A stretch of 64,000 bases of DNA. Source: Coprobacter tertius. GTDB taxonomy: Bacteria > Bacteroidota > Bacteroidia > Bacteroidales > Coprobacteraceae. Shown here one piece after another: positions 34,826-44,706 of the stretch (positions are counted from its first letter, which is position 1; every line of letters starts with the position of its first letter). The stretch spans positions 1 to 64,000 of the forward strand of contig NZ_JANDHW010000010.1 of assembly GCF_024330105.1 (NCBI RefSeq), given 5' to 3'. Below the pieces are notes generated by a model. It did no database searches and was not told where the DNA came from. It saw only the letters and a program-made list of their open reading frames with translations. A program made the translations under genes and the position numbers.

Positions 34826-36379
34826 TTATAATGGCAGGTTATCGTGTTTTTTTGCCGGATTATTCAATTTCTTGGTTTGTAATTGTTGCAAAGCCCTGAT
34901 AATGCGGAAACGTGTATTACGCGGTTCTATCACGTCATCGATGTATCCGTAACGGGCAGCATTGTAAGGATTGGCGAATGCCTTTTTGTATTCGGCTTCT
35001 TTTTCTGCTGCGGTAGCTTTCGGATCTTCGGATGCAGCTACTTCTTTGGCAAAAATGACTTCGACGGCACCAGCCGGTCCCATTACGGCTATTTCAGCGG
35101 TCGGCCATGCATAGTTTACATCTCCGCGTAAATGTTTCGAACTCATTACGCAGTAAGCGCCACCGTATGATTTACGCAAAGTGACTGTAACTTTGGGCAC
35201 GGTAGCTTCACCATAGGCGTACAGCAATTTTGCTCCGTGCAGAATGACACCTCCGTATTCCTGACCTGTCCCCGGTAAAAATCCCGGTACGTCGACCAGT
35301 GTTACTAATGGGATGTTGAATGCGTCGCAGAACCGGACGAATCGAGCCGCTTTGCGAGATGCGTTTATATCGAGAGATCCGGCCATTACACTCGGCTGAT
35401 TGGCGACAATGCCTACCGATTGTCCGTTGAAGCGGGCAAACCCTACGATAATGTTTCGTGCATAATCCCGGTGAACTTCGAGGAATTCTCCGTTATCGAT
35501 AATACCACCGATTACTTCGTACATATCATACGCTTTATTAGGTGAATCGGGGATGATGTCGTTTAAACTGTCTTCGAGCCGGTCGATGGGGTCTTCACAT
35601 TCGATCAACGGAGGCTCTTCCATATTGTTTTGGGGTAAGAAACTCAATAAGTGTCGGATGAGTTTAAGACCTTCTTCTTCGGTATCTACCGCAAAGTGGG
35701 CTACCCCCGATTTTGTCGCGTGTACGGTCGCTCCACCCAGTTGTTCCTGAGTTACATCTTCACCCGTAACGGTTTTAACCACTTTAGGACCGGTAAGGAA
35801 CATATAACTGGTTCCTTGAGTCATGATGTTGAAATCGGTGAGTGCGGGAGAATAAACCGATCCTCCTGCACAAGGTCCGAAAATACCCGATATTTGAGGA
35901 ATTACACCCGAAGCAAGGATGTTGCGTTGGAATATTTCGGCATAACCGGCTAACGCATTTACTCCTTCCTGAATACGAGCGCCACCCGAATCGTTTATAC
36001 CGATGACCGGGGCTCCCATTTTCATGGCTTGGTCCATTAGTTTACATATTTTCATGGCGAATGTTTCGGAAAGAGAACCTCCGAAAACGGTAAAATCCTG
36101 GGCAAATATATACACCAGTCTCCCGTCGATGGTACCTGTTCCGGTAACTACACCGTCACCCAGATAACTGTCTTTATCGATTCCGAAATTGGTACAACGG
36201 TGTCGTACAAACATATCGATTTCTTCGAACGAGCCTTCGTCGAGAAGCATGGCGATACGTTCCCGAGCGGTATATTTCCCTTTTTTGTGTTGAGATTCTA
36301 TTCTTTTTTCACCGCCGCCTAACCGGGCTTGTTCTCGCAGAGCGATTAATTCTTTTACTTTTTCAAGCTGGTTGCTCAT
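34826..36379 (-). CDS. mmdA: Methylmalonyl-CoA decarboxylase/carboxyltransferase alpha subunit
   Basis: A 517-residue carboxyl transferase with two crotonase-like halves. The N-terminal half has [22 protein letters not shown] and [35 protein letters not shown]; the C-terminal half has [16 protein letters not shown] and [18 protein letters not shown]. It moves the carboxyl group of (S)-methylmalonyl-CoA to biotin on the carrier protein. Context (epimerase before it, Na+ pump subunits after it) favours methylmalonyl-CoA decarboxylase over propionyl-CoA carboxylase. No biotin carboxylase gene is nearby, which agrees. Confidence 0.94.
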   Translation of the reverse strand: MSNQLEKVKELIALREQARLGGGEKRIESQHKKGKYTARERIAMLLDEGSFEEIDMFVRHRCTNFGIDKDSYLGDGVVTGTGTIDGRLVYIFAQDFTVFGGSLSETFAMKICKLMDQAMKMGAPVIGINDSGGARIQEGVNALAGYAEIFQRNILASGVIPQISGIFGPCAGGSVYSPALTDFNIMTQGTSYMFLTGPKVVKTVTGEDVTQEQLGGATVHATKSGVAHFAVDTEEEGLKLIRHLLSFLPQNNMEEPPLIECEDPIDRLEDSLNDIIPDSPNKAYDMYEVIGGIIDNGEFLEVHRDYARNIIVGFARFNGQSVGIVANQPSVMAGSLDINASRKAARFVRFCDAFNIPLVTLVDVPGFLPGTGQEYGGVILHGAKLLYAYGEATVPKVTVTLRKSYGGAYCVMSSKHLRGDVNYAWPTAEIAVMGPAGAVEVIFAKEVAASEDPKATAAEKEAEYKKAFANPYNAARYGYIDDVIEPRNTRFRIIRALQQLQTKKLNNPAKKHDNLPL

Positions 36380-36399
36380 AGTATGTCAGATTTATAAAT

Positions 36400-36813
36400 T
36401 TATTTTTTGTTGGGATCTTCACATAATTCGGTAAGGACGCTACAGGTCGATTTCGGATGCAAGAATGCAATATTCAACCCTTCGGCACCTTTACGGGGAG
36501 ATGGGTCGATAAGTCTTACACCTTTACTTTCTGCTTCGGCCAATGCCTCGGATACATTCGGCGTGGCGAATGCGATATGATGTATTCCTTCGCCTCGTTT
36601 TTCGATAAATTTAGCGATGGTACTGTCTTCACTGGTGGGTTCCAGCAATTCTATTTTGGTTTGACCTATTTTAAAAAAGGCTGTTTTTACTTTTTGGTCC
36701 GGAACTTCTTCAACCGAGTAACATTTAAGACCGAGTATGTTTTCGTAATATGGGAGAGATTCTTCGATGCTTTTAACGGCAATGCCTAAATGCTCGATGT
36801 GTGTAAGATTCAT
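36400..36813 (-). CDS. mce: Methylmalonyl-CoA epimerase
   Basis: A 137-residue vicinal-oxygen-chelate enzyme that interconverts (R)- and (S)-methylmalonyl-CoA. Metal ligands are visible: LTHIEHLGIAV (His), KIGQTKIELLEP (Glu), GEGIHHIAFATP (His) and AFLHPKST-C near the end. The start at 36813 (MNLTHIEHLG) is chosen because the domain begins there; the longer frame adds 36 residues unlike the family. First gene of the decarboxylase operon. A TACATTTG box at 36881-36888 on the minus strand is its likely -7 element. Confidence 0.94.
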   Translation of the reverse strand: MNLTHIEHLGIAVKSIEESLPYYENILGLKCYSVEEVPDQKVKTAFFKIGQTKIELLEPTSEDSTIAKFIEKRGEGIHHIAFATPNVSEALAEAESKGVRLIDPSPRKGAEGLNIAFLHPKSTCSVLTELCEDPNKK

Positions 36814-37186
36814 AGTTTTTTTATTATTAATTGGTTGAACAATGAGGATAAAAGGACGTTTTATCATTATCCTATCGCTACAAATGTAGATAATTTCGTT
36901 TGAATATGGAAAATTTTCCATAAATTATTTGATGGGGTAGGATAGGAGAACAAATCATTCGTTTTCGATGGAATTAAAGGGAGGTACTGACAAATCGACA
37001 GCAAAATATGACAAATAAAACTAACTTCAGACTCGTGCTCTGCCAAAAAAGAAACTTTCCGAATGTTGAAGTTTTGGCATACATTTTGAATATTCGGTAG
37101 TGTATTGTCTGAAACAAAAGGCCGTGTCCCGAGAGTTCAGGCAAATAAAATCAGTAAAGAATATAAACATTAAAAAATTATACACA
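36814..37186. promoter_or_regulatory. Divergent control region between mce and dnaK
   Basis: A 373-bp non-coding region. Toward mce, TACATTTG (36881-36888, minus strand) fits a -7 box. Two direct copies of TGACAAAT (36988-36995 and 37009-37016) start 21 bp apart, two helical turns, and the palindrome GGAAAATTTTCC is at 36908-36919. No convincing TAnnTTTG box was found toward dnaK. Confidence 0.5.
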
Positions 37187-39097
37187 ATGGGAAAAATTAT
37201 TGGAATCGACTTAGGTACAACCAATTCTTGCGTTGCTGTTATGGAAGGAACAGAACCGGTTGTTATCGCTAACAGCGAAGGTCGTCGTACTACTCCTTCA
37301 ATCGTCGCTTTTGTTGACGGTGGCGAACGCAAAGTGGGTGATCCTGCAAAACGTCAGGCTATTACTAATCCTACACGTACGATATTTTCTATTAAACGTT
37401 TCATGGGTGACACTTTTGACCAAGTGCAGGGAGAACTTTCTCGTGTACCTTATAAAGTTGTAAAAAGCGATAATAATACACCGCGTATCGATATTGACGG
37501 TCGGCTTTATTCACCACAGGAGATTTCTGCAATGATTCTTCAAAAAATGAAAAAAACTGCAGAAGATTATTTGGGACAGGAAGTTACCGATGCCGTTATT
37601 ACAGTACCTGCTTATTTTAATGACTCTCAGCGTCAGGCAACTAAAGAAGCCGGAGAAATCGCAGGTTTGAATGTAAGACGTATTGTAAACGAACCTACGG
37701 CAGCGGCGTTGGCTTATGGGTTGGATAAGACGAATAAAGACATGAAAATTGCCGTATTCGATTTGGGAGGCGGTACATTCGATATTTCTATTCTTGAATT
37801 AGGTGACGGTGTATTCGAAGTAAAATCGACTAATGGTGATACTCATTTGGGAGGTGATGATTTCGACCACGTAATCATCGACTGGCTTGCCGATGAATTC
37901 CAGAAAGAAGAGGGTGTCGATTTGCGTCAGGACCCTATGGCTTTACAGCGTTTGAAAGAAGCTGCCGAAAAAGCAAAAATAGAATTGTCGAGTGCAACTT
38001 CTACCGAAATAAATCTTCCGTATATCATGCCGGTAAACGGGATACCCAAACACTTGGTAAAAACATTGACACGTGCAAAATTCGAACAACTTGCCGATAA
38101 ACTTATTCAGGCTACGATCGAACCGTGTCGCCAGGCGTTGAAAGATGCCGGTCTTACGGCTTCTGATATTAATGAAGTAATTTTAGTGGGTGGTTCTACT
38201 CGTATTCCGGCTATTCAGGCTGTTGTTGAGAAATTTTTCGGAAAAGCACCTTCAAAAGGGGTTAATCCCGATGAGGTAGTAGCTGTAGGTGCTGCTATTC
38301 AGGGAGCTGTTCTTAGCGGTGATGTAAAAGACGTATTGTTGCTCGATGTAACGCCGTTGTCTTTAGGTATCGAAACTTTGGGTGGCGTTATGACCAAACT
38401 TATCGAAGCAAATACGACAATTCCTACTCGTAAATCGGAAGTGTTCTCTACGGCGGTAGATAATCAGCCTTCTGTTGAAATACATGTTTTACAGGGCGAA
38501 CGTCCTATGGCAAAAGATAATAAGACGATCGGTCGTTTTCATCTCGACGGTATTCCTGCTGCGATGCGGGGTGTACCTCAGATCGAAGTAACATTCGATA
38601 TCGACGCAAACGGTATATTGAATGTTTCTGCAAAAGATAAGGGTACGGGAAAAGAACAAAGTATCCGTATCGAAGCATCGAGTGGTTTGTCTGAAGCCGA
38701 AATTAAACGGATGAAAGAAGAAGCTGCGGCTAATGCCGAATCGGATGCTAAAGAAAAAGAACGCATCGATAAATTGAATCATGCCGATGCCTTGATATTC
38801 CAAGCTGAAAAGCAGTTGAATGAGATGGGCGATAAGATTCCTGCCGATAAGAAAACGGCTATCGAAGGGGCTTTAGCCAAACTGAAAGAAGCTCATAAAG
38901 CTCAAGATATCGCAGCTATCGATACAGCGACTAACGAACTTAATACCGTGTTACAGTCGGCTGCACAGGATATGTATAATGCACAGGGCGCTCAGCAACA
39001 AGCTGGTGGAGCAGGACAGCCTGGAGCACAGCAACAAGGAGGTGCTAACAAAGGTGACGATCAGGTTACCGATGTTGACTTCGAAGAAGTGAAATAA
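37187..39097 (+). CDS. dnaK: Hsp70 chaperone DnaK
   Basis: Full-length DnaK of 636 residues. The ATPase domain has [16 protein letters not shown] (phosphate-1), [18 protein letters not shown] (phosphate-2) and [11 protein letters not shown]; the linker is [10 protein letters not shown]; the substrate domain and helical lid follow, ending in a Gln/Gly/Ala-rich tail and the conserved [15 protein letters not shown] start at 37187 ([10 protein letters not shown]); an upstream GTG frame adds 29 residues absent from the family. No dnaJ or grpE adjoins it. It is monocistronic, ended by the terminator at 39124. Confidence 0.98.
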   Translation: MGKIIGIDLGTTNSCVAVMEGTEPVVIANSEGRRTTPSIVAFVDGGERKVGDPAKRQAITNPTRTIFSIKRFMGDTFDQVQGELSRVPYKVVKSDNNTPRIDIDGRLYSPQEISAMILQKMKKTAEDYLGQEVTDAVITVPAYFNDSQRQATKEAGEIAGLNVRRIVNEPTAAALAYGLDKTNKDMKIAVFDLGGGTFDISILELGDGVFEVKSTNGDTHLGGDDFDHVIIDWLADEFQKEEGVDLRQDPMALQRLKEAAEKAKIELSSATSTEINLPYIMPVNGIPKHLVKTLTRAKFEQLADKLIQATIEPCRQALKDAGLTASDINEVILVGGSTRIPAIQAVVEKFFGKAPSKGVNPDEVVAVGAAIQGAVLSGDVKDVLLLDVTPLSLGIETLGGVMTKLIEANTTIPTRKSEVFSTAVDNQPSVEIHVLQGERPMAKDNKTIGRFHLDGIPAAMRGVPQIEVTFDIDANGILNVSAKDKGTGKEQSIRIEASSGLSEAEIKRMKEEAAANAESDAKEKERIDKLNHADALIFQAEKQLNEMGDKIPADKKTAIEGALAKLKEAHKAQDIAAIDTATNELNTVLQSAAQDMYNAQGAQQQAGGAGQPGAQQQGGANKGDDQVTDVDFEEVK

Positions 39098-39123
39098 CAT
39101 AGGATTAATTTATAAGGAACCGG

Positions 39124-39181
39124 TAGAGGGATATAAATTTGCAACATAAGGTTGCGGGTTTTATATCCCTCTATGGTTTTT
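39124..39181 (+). terminator. Terminator after dnaK
   Basis: TAGAGGGATATAAA and TTTATATCCCTCTA form a perfect 14-bp outer stem with a smaller inner TTGCAAC/GTTGCGG stem, followed by TGGTTTTTTA. Confidence 0.85.
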
Positions 39182-39196
39182 TAATACGACTCGGCA

Positions 39197-39877
39197 ATGA
39201 AAAATGTTTTTACTTTATTTATGTTTCTGTTCATAATGGGTACGTTGTCGGCACAATCTGAAAAAGGCCGGAAACCTTTTTGGTTTGAACCCATAGACAG
39301 TACCAGGCAAAAAGAAATATTGGGAGAAAAGAATAGAAGTAAAACTCCTTCTTTTTACTATGAGTTACCGGCTCGTGAAAAGCAAATAGAGACAAAAGAA
39401 AAAAGACAGCCCGTACTAAAAACTCGTAAAAAAGGGACGTGGCGATTTGGCGGATCCTTCGGTCTTACGTTTAGCCGTGGAACGAGTATAAATATTTCTC
39501 CACAAATCGGTTACCAGTTCAATCGCTATTTTACGCTCGGCGGAGGGGTAGGATATAATTATTATCGCTACGATGAAGGCTGGTATGAAAATTATAAGAT
39601 GCATTATATCGGTCTCGATGTGTATGTTCGGCTTAATCCGATTCCTTATTTGGCTTTGCAAATTCAACCTGAAGTAAAACGTTATTGGGGGCATATCGGC
39701 AGTGCCAGTTATAAAGGAGACATTATTCCCTGCGTTTTGGCGGGGGCCGGAGGTACAATACCTTTGGGACGCACGGGAGGAATATCCGTAATGTTTTATT
39801 ATGATCTGGTGCAGAACAGATATACGCCATACGGTAAAAATATATTTTATTCTGTTGGTTACTCGTTTGGATTCTGA
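39197..39877 (+). CDS. Outer-membrane beta-barrel protein
   Basis: A 226-residue protein with a signal peptide (~1-20, LSAQ), a polar charged linker rich in Lys and Arg (~21-75), and then an eight-strand-like OmpA/OMP_b-brl barrel: WRFGGSFGLTFSRG, INISPQIGYQFNRYFTLGGGVGYNYY, YIGLDVYVRLNP, and a C-terminal aromatic strand FYSVGYSFGF. Function unknown; structural or small porin roles are possible. It stands alone between dnaK and the pirin gene. Confidence 0.8.
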   Translation: MKNVFTLFMFLFIMGTLSAQSEKGRKPFWFEPIDSTRQKEILGEKNRSKTPSFYYELPAREKQIETKEKRQPVLKTRKKGTWRFGGSFGLTFSRGTSINISPQIGYQFNRYFTLGGGVGYNYYRYDEGWYENYKMHYIGLDVYVRLNPIPYLALQIQPEVKRYWGHIGSASYKGDIIPCVLAGAGGTIPLGRTGGISVMFYYDLVQNRYTPYGKNIFYSVGYSFGF

Positions 39878-39997
39878 CCGTTTATTGGCTAAGAGATAAG
39901 TAATAATACGGCTTATTTAATTTTGTTTTTCATTGCAAATCGAGAACTTTTCGGTATTGTGTACTGTTTAATATAATATGTATTAAATATAAAGATT

Positions 39998-40705
39998 ATG
40001 AAAACAATTATAGATCGTGCCGATACGAGAGGACATGCCAATCATGGTTGGCTCGATACATATCATACATTTAGTTTTGCCGGATATCACAATCCGGCAC
40101 GGATGGGCTTTGGTGCCTTACGAGTTCTCAATGATGATAAAGTAGCTCCGGGCAAGGGCTTCGATACGCATCCGCACGATAACATGGAGATTGTCTCTAT
40201 ACCGTTAAAAGGATCTCTTAAACACGGAGACAGTACGAATAATCAGCGGGTAATCACAATAGGAGATATACAGGTGATGAGTGCAGGAACCGGTATTATG
40301 CACAGCGAACGCAATAATAGTTCTACTGAACCGGTCGAGTTTTTGCAGATTTGGGTTTTTCCGAAGTATAGAGATACGAAGCCCGGTTATCAAGATTACA
40401 GTATTCGCGATCTTGTAAAAAAGAATGAGTTATCCTTGATTATTTCACCCGATGATGAAGTGCCTGCTACTTTGGGACAGGATACTTGGTTTTCGATAGG
40501 AAATCTCGATAAGGGAACCGAAATTACCTATCGTTTGCATGGTGAAAGTAATGGTGTATATATATTTGTCATAGAAGGTGAAATAGATGCGGGAGGAACG
40601 ATCCTGGAACGTCGTGACGGTATGGGAGTATATGAAACTCCGTCGATAACGTTAAAGGCGCTTACTGGATGTGAGGTATTACTGATGGAAGTCCCCATGC
40701 GTTGA
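39998..40705 (+). CDS. Pirin family protein
   Basis: A 235-residue bicupin of the pirin family (YhhW-like). The first cupin carries the metal site HPHDNMEIVSIPLKGSLKHGDS with two His, and GDIQVMSAGTGIMHSERN with His and Glu, the conserved Fe/Ni ligands. Some homologues are quercetin 2,3-dioxygenases or redox-responsive regulators; the physiological role in Bacteroidales is not known. Single gene, convergent with the MgtC-like gene, sharing the terminator at 40819. Confidence 0.88.
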   Translation: MKTIIDRADTRGHANHGWLDTYHTFSFAGYHNPARMGFGALRVLNDDKVAPGKGFDTHPHDNMEIVSIPLKGSLKHGDSTNNQRVITIGDIQVMSAGTGIMHSERNNSSTEPVEFLQIWVFPKYRDTKPGYQDYSIRDLVKKNELSLIISPDDEVPATLGQDTWFSIGNLDKGTEITYRLHGESNGVYIFVIEGEIDAGGTILERRDGMGVYETPSITLKALTGCEVLLMEVPMR

Positions 40706-40818
40706 GGCCGAAAATCATAGAATGTCCGAAGGTATTATTTTGTCATATATATAATCATAGAGTTCCCTTTTCGTAAGGGCAGATATACTGACCGATCAAA
40801 CGGGTCATGACAAAAGAT

Positions 40819-40840
40819 AAATGCCTTCGGGCATTTTTTT
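40819..40840 (+). terminator. Terminator with TTCG tetraloop between pirin and mgtC-like genes
   Basis: AAATGCC-TTCG-GGCATTT is a 7-bp stem capped by an extra-stable UUCG loop, followed by T-rich sequence. It ends 3' of the convergent MgtC gene, whose stop is at 40839, so it may serve both strands. Confidence 0.85.
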
Positions 40841-41501
40841 ATTCTATTTTTTCAACCATCAGGTCGGGAAGATGTTGTATGTAATCGACGATATTATTTT
40901 CATCATCGTTATTTCTGCTTTTTATAACCAGTGTTACATGGTAAATAATCCGCGCTTCTATTTGTTCTTTTTTGGCTTCATAACTGACCATACGACCTCC
41001 GGTTTTTTTTATCATTTCCGAAATTTTTTGTAAGTTATCATGCGTTGTCGTAGAATACTGAATGAGTATGCTGTGCATACCGATATTTTTAAAAATGATG
41101 TTCAGTAATTCGAGGCCGAGCAAAGAGAATAATGTCGCAAATATACCAATGCCGTAAAGACCGCCACCGATGGCCAATCCTATTCCTGAGGTGGCCCATA
41201 CACCTGCGGCAGTTGTTAGTCCGCGAACGAATTGTTTTTGTATAATAATTGTTCCGGCACCGATAAATCCGATACCGCTTACTACTTGGGCGGCAACACG
41301 GCTGGGATCGAAACTTACGTTTTCATCAGACAATACTCCCGCAAAGCCATATTGTGATACGATCATAATAAGGGCGCTTCCGATAGCCACGAGAAAATGG
41401 GTTCTGAAACCGGCTTCCTTTGCCCTGTATTCTCGTTCTAAGCCGATGGCAACCCCTAAAATTCCTGCAAGACAAAGTCTTAATATAAATTCACCTAACA
41501 T
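40839..41501 (-). CDS. MgtC/SapB family membrane protein
   Basis: A 220-residue protein with about five TM segments in the first 150 residues: GEFILRLCLAGILGVAIGLEREYRAKEAGFRTH (MgtC signature), then QVVSGIGFIGAGTIIIQKQFVRGLTTAAGVWATSGIGLA. The last ~80 residues form an ACT-like soluble tail. MgtC proteins are linked to growth at low Mg2+ and to virulence in other genera. I prefer the start at 41501 (MLGEFILRL); a longer frame adds 32 residues. A TATATTTG box (41548-41555, minus strand) is a likely -7 element. Confidence 0.88.
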   Translation of the reverse strand: MLGEFILRLCLAGILGVAIGLEREYRAKEAGFRTHFLVAIGSALIMIVSQYGFAGVLSDENVSFDPSRVAAQVVSGIGFIGAGTIIIQKQFVRGLTTAAGVWATSGIGLAIGGGLYGIGIFATLFSLLGLELLNIIFKNIGMHSILIQYSTTTHDNLQKISEMIKKTGGRMVSYEAKKEQIEARIIYHVTLVIKSRNNDDENNIVDYIQHLPDLMVEKIE

Positions 41502-41950
41502 AGATTTATTCTTTTTGCTGTGAAAGTAATATTGTAAAGTTCTATTACAAATATACGTTTTCTTCCGCAAATAGAAAAAGTATAATTTGTAAAACAAGAA
41601 GGCCGAATAAATATTGTTTTTTTAATTTTTTTGTTGGACAGTAGTATCAAAACTAAGCCTGAAAATAAGTGTTGTTTATAATGAATATTTATTCTTTTTA
41701 GTAAAGAATTATAGATTAATAATTGTAAAGTATGAAATTAATTAGGGAAAAATAATGAAGATGTTTCTTTCTATTTTTAAAATGAGCAGGTATTTTAAGA
41801 ATAATACTAGGTATTGCGAATAATTCATTAATTTTGTTCAGAATCATAATTTTGTTGTATATAGAAAATCATATTTTACAATAATATATAAAGTGGTAAA
41901 ATGATTACTATTGTTGAGTACGGATGTAATTTTTTTCGGAGAATTAAAGC
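41502..41950. other. AT-rich divergent intergenic region
   Basis: About 450 bp between the mgtC-like and Nudix-regulator genes. Apart from the mgtC -7 box at 41548-41555, no clear promoter pair, operator palindrome or small gene was found. Confidence 0.4.
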
Positions 41951-42670
41951 ATGAATACTGCGTTACCAAATATTTCGATAGACTGTGTCATTTTCGGTTA
42001 CGATGCCGAGGGGTTGAAAGTATTGTTATTTGAAGAGACCTATCTTATCGGAAGTAGAAAAATACACGCGTTGAAATTGCCGGGCGATCATATATTACAA
42101 AATGAAACATTGCAACAGTCGGCCGAGCGTGTATTGTATGAGCAAACCGGCGTACGAAATATATTTATACGTCAGTTTCAGGTATTTAGTGACCCTGATC
42201 GTTTAAAACACGGTAGTATCGATTTCGAAAGTATAAAGTCTCAGTTGCCCGATAGACGCGTAATTACCGTGGGTTTTTACTCTCTTGTAAACATTTCGGA
42301 TATAAAGGATCCAATCAGTAAAAGAGCTTGCTGGATAAATTGTTATGAAGTGGGTCGTTTGATTTTCGATCATAACGAAATTTTGGATGCGGCTCTTGAA
42401 AGATTGCGGAAAGAGCTTTTGCATCATCCGATTGCTTTTGAGCTTCTTCCTGAGAAATTCAGTCTTACGCAATTGCAAAAATTATACGAAGCTATATTCA
42501 ATACCGAGTTCGATAAGAGAAATTTCAGGCGTAAGATTGCAAAAATGAAATATCTTATTCCTTTAGATGAGTTCGAGACCGGGGTTTCTCATAAACCCGC
42601 AAGGTATTATTCTTTCGACAGGGAGATATATGAAACTACCCGAAGAGAAAATTTCGACTTTCGATTATAG
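41951..42670 (+). CDS. Nudix-domain transcriptional regulator (NrtR/AraR-like)
   Basis: A 239-residue protein with an N-terminal Nudix-fold domain (~10-145) and a C-terminal winged-helix domain (~155-235: FSLTQLQKLYEAIFNTEFDKRNFRRKI, then a 'G-V-S-H-K-P-A-R-Y-Y-S-F' wing). The Nudix box is degenerate (AERVLYEQTGV lacks two catalytic Glu), so it should bind a ligand rather than hydrolyse it. Relatives in Bacteroidetes are sugar- or NAD-responsive regulators, for example AraR of arabinose use. Its targets are not obvious here; the ddh gene downstream has its own promoter boxes. Confidence 0.85.
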   Translation: MNTALPNISIDCVIFGYDAEGLKVLLFEETYLIGSRKIHALKLPGDHILQNETLQQSAERVLYEQTGVRNIFIRQFQVFSDPDRLKHGSIDFESIKSQLPDRRVITVGFYSLVNISDIKDPISKRACWINCYEVGRLIFDHNEILDAALERLRKELLHHPIAFELLPEKFSLTQLQKLYEAIFNTEFDKRNFRRKIAKMKYLIPLDEFETGVSHKPARYYSFDREIYETTRRENFDFRL

Positions 42671-42733
42671 GCGTTTTTTTCTTTTTCGTTATTTTTTACA
42701 TAACATCATTTTATTTTTCATTTTAATTTAGTG

Positions 42734-42750
42734 TATTTTTGCTACATTTG
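42734..42750 (+). promoter_or_regulatory. Two overlapping -7 boxes upstream of ddh
   Basis: TATTTTTG (42734-42741) and TACATTTG (42743-42750) both match TAnnTTTG, 50-65 bp before the ddh ATG. No exact TTTG lies at the right distance upstream of either. Confidence 0.5.
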
Positions 42751-42800
42751 CGAGTGTTTTTAAGACAACATTCTGTATAAATGCTAAGAATTAAAACAAT

Positions 42801-43697
42801 ATGAAAAAGATTAGAGCCGCCATTGTAGGATATGGAAACATCGGAAAATATGTATTGGAAGCTTTACAAGCTGCACCGGATTTTGAAGTGGCAGGTATTG
42901 TACGCCGTAATGCGTCGGAGATTCCTGAAGAATTAAAATCGTATGTGGTTACCGATAAAATCGAGTCGTTGAAAGATGTCGATGTTGCAATTCTGTGTAC
43001 GCCTACCCGCAAGGTAGAAGAAAATGCTGTAAAAGCTTTGGCGTTAGGAATCAATACGGTCGATAGTTTCGACATTCATACGCAGATTTGGGAACTGAAA
43101 AGCAGCCTTGATGAAGTAGCTAAAAAAAATAATTCAGTTTCTATTATTTCTGCTGGCTGGGATCCGGGAAGCGATTCGATCGTACGCGCTCTGTTGCAGG
43201 CTTGTGCTCCAAAGGGAATATCTTACACTAATTTCGGTCCGGGTATGAGTATGGGACATACGGTGGCGGTAAAAGCTATCGATGGGGTGAAAGCGGCACT
43301 TTCTATGACCATCCCTTTGGGTACAGGTATTCATCGTCGTATGGTGTATATAGAACTTAAAGACGGTTATAAATTTGAAGAAGTAGCCCAAAATATTAAA
43401 AATGACGATTATTTTAAAAATGACGAAACGCATGTCATGCAAGTAGAGAATGTAGATGACTTGCTCGATATGGGACATGGAGTACATATGACTAGAAAAG
43501 GGGTATCAGGAAAAACTCAAAATCAGTTGTTCGAGTTTAATATGCAAATAAATAACCCGGCTCTTACCGGTCAGGTACTGGTTGCCGTAGCTCGCGCATC
43601 TATGCTTCAGAAGCCCGGTTGTTACACGATGATAGAGATTCCTGTAATAGATATGCTGTACGGTGATAAAGAAACGCTGATACGCCATTTAGTATAA
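42801..43697 (+). CDS. ddh: meso-Diaminopimelate D-dehydrogenase
   Basis: A 298-residue NADP-dependent enzyme that converts tetrahydrodipicolinate, ammonia and NADPH to meso-diaminopimelate in one step, for lysine and peptidoglycan synthesis. The N-terminal Rossmann motif is VGYGNIGKYVLEAL; further family motifs are CTPTRKVEENA, SAGWDPGSDSIVRALL, FGPGMSMGHTVAVKA and a Met/His-rich GHGVHMTRKGVSG. The single-enzyme shortcut is common in Bacteroidales. Ended by the hairpin at 43758. Confidence 0.95.
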   Translation: MKKIRAAIVGYGNIGKYVLEALQAAPDFEVAGIVRRNASEIPEELKSYVVTDKIESLKDVDVAILCTPTRKVEENAVKALALGINTVDSFDIHTQIWELKSSLDEVAKKNNSVSIISAGWDPGSDSIVRALLQACAPKGISYTNFGPGMSMGHTVAVKAIDGVKAALSMTIPLGTGIHRRMVYIELKDGYKFEEVAQNIKNDDYFKNDETHVMQVENVDDLLDMGHGVHMTRKGVSGKTQNQLFEFNMQINNPALTGQVLVAVARASMLQKPGCYTMIEIPVIDMLYGDKETLIRHLV

Positions 43698-43743
43698 TAA
43701 AAGAAACTCCCCTTAAGAATGGGATGTTTCTCTGAAATTTTTT

Positions 43744-43795
43744 TAACTTTGCGAAGTTGTCTCAGTATATATTTATCTCTGAGACAGCTTTTTTT
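43744..43795 (+). terminator. Terminator-like hairpin behind a -7 box, between ddh and lgt
   Basis: TGTCTCAG (43758-43765) pairs with CTGAGACA (43779-43786) and is followed by GCTTTTTTTATT. A TAACTTTG box matching TAnnTTTG lies just before it (43744-43751). It can end ddh transcripts. If the -7 box is used, it would also form at the 5' end of the lgt transcript and attenuate it. Confidence 0.6.
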
Positions 43796-43821
43796 ATTGC
43801 GTTCACAATAAATTACTGACT

Positions 43822-44694
43822 ATGCTGAATTACATTACCTGGACGGTTGATCCGGCCATATTTACAATTTTTTCCCGCGAAATACGTTGGTACGGTCTAT
43901 TTTTCGCATTAGGTTTTCTTATCGGATATCAGATAGAGGAAAAAATATTCAGGCACGATAATGCGCCGCAGAAATGGGTAGATAAAATATTTATTTATAC
44001 CATTATAGCGACGGTTGTGGGTGCTCGTTTAGGACATTGCTTGTTTTATGACTGGAGTTATTATTCGCAGCATCCTCTCGATATTTTTAAGATATGGGAG
44101 GGCGGCTTAGCAAGTCATGGAGGAGCGATTGCTATAATTATAGCAATACTTATTTATTCGTACAAAGTAACACATCGTAATCCGTTATGGGCATTCGACC
44201 GATTGGTTATTCCTGTCGCTCTGGTTGGTGCTATGATACGTATGGGTAACCTTATGAATCATGAAATATACGGGCATCCGACGACATTACCCTGGGGATT
44301 TCGTTTTATAGAGAACCTTTCACTTTGGAAATATAAAGGAATGGAACCCGTATTTTCGTTACCTTCGCACCCGACTCAAATATATGAAGCTTTGTGTTAT
44401 TTGACTGTATTTCTTATTCTTATGTATATGTATTGGAAGAAAGATGCCGGTCGTTATCAGGGGCTTATTTTCGGTGTATTTCTCGTCGGTATATTTTTGT
44501 CGCGTTTTTTCATCGAGTTTTTGAAAAATCCGCAAGAAGAGTTTGAGGTAGGGATGGTCTTGAATATGGGACAATGGCTCAGCATACCATTTGTGCTGGG
44601 TGGAATTTATTTAATATACAGGGCTATTAAGAAAGGAAAGATAGAAGGGGTTGTGAATGCAGGTTCAATGCGGCAGCAAGCAAAGAAAAAATAA
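43822..44694 (+). CDS. lgt: Prolipoprotein diacylglyceryl transferase
   Basis: A 290-residue inner-membrane enzyme with about seven TM segments that attaches diacylglycerol to the lipobox Cys of prolipoproteins such as the B12-locus lipoproteins in this window. Family motifs: RWYGLFFALGFLIGYQ, GARLGHCLFYDW, GGLASHGGAIAI (catalytic-type His), the Lgt signature IRMGNLMNHEIYG, and HPTQIYEAL. Length is normal apart from a short basic C-terminal tail. Confidence 0.95.
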   Translation: MLNYITWTVDPAIFTIFSREIRWYGLFFALGFLIGYQIEEKIFRHDNAPQKWVDKIFIYTIIATVVGARLGHCLFYDWSYYSQHPLDIFKIWEGGLASHGGAIAIIIAILIYSYKVTHRNPLWAFDRLVIPVALVGAMIRMGNLMNHEIYGHPTTLPWGFRFIENLSLWKYKGMEPVFSLPSHPTQIYEALCYLTVFLILMYMYWKKDAGRYQGLIFGVFLVGIFLSRFFIEFLKNPQEEFEVGMVLNMGQWLSIPFVLGGIYLIYRAIKKGKIEGVVNAGSMRQQAKKK

Positions 44695-44706
44695 CATCAT
44701 TGGGTA

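Noticed and set aside
34826-36379. Propionyl- or acetyl-CoA carboxylase beta subunit
   Set aside because: The operon holds the Na+-pump beta and gamma subunits and a carrier but no biotin carboxylase, so decarboxylation of methylmalonyl-CoA fits better.
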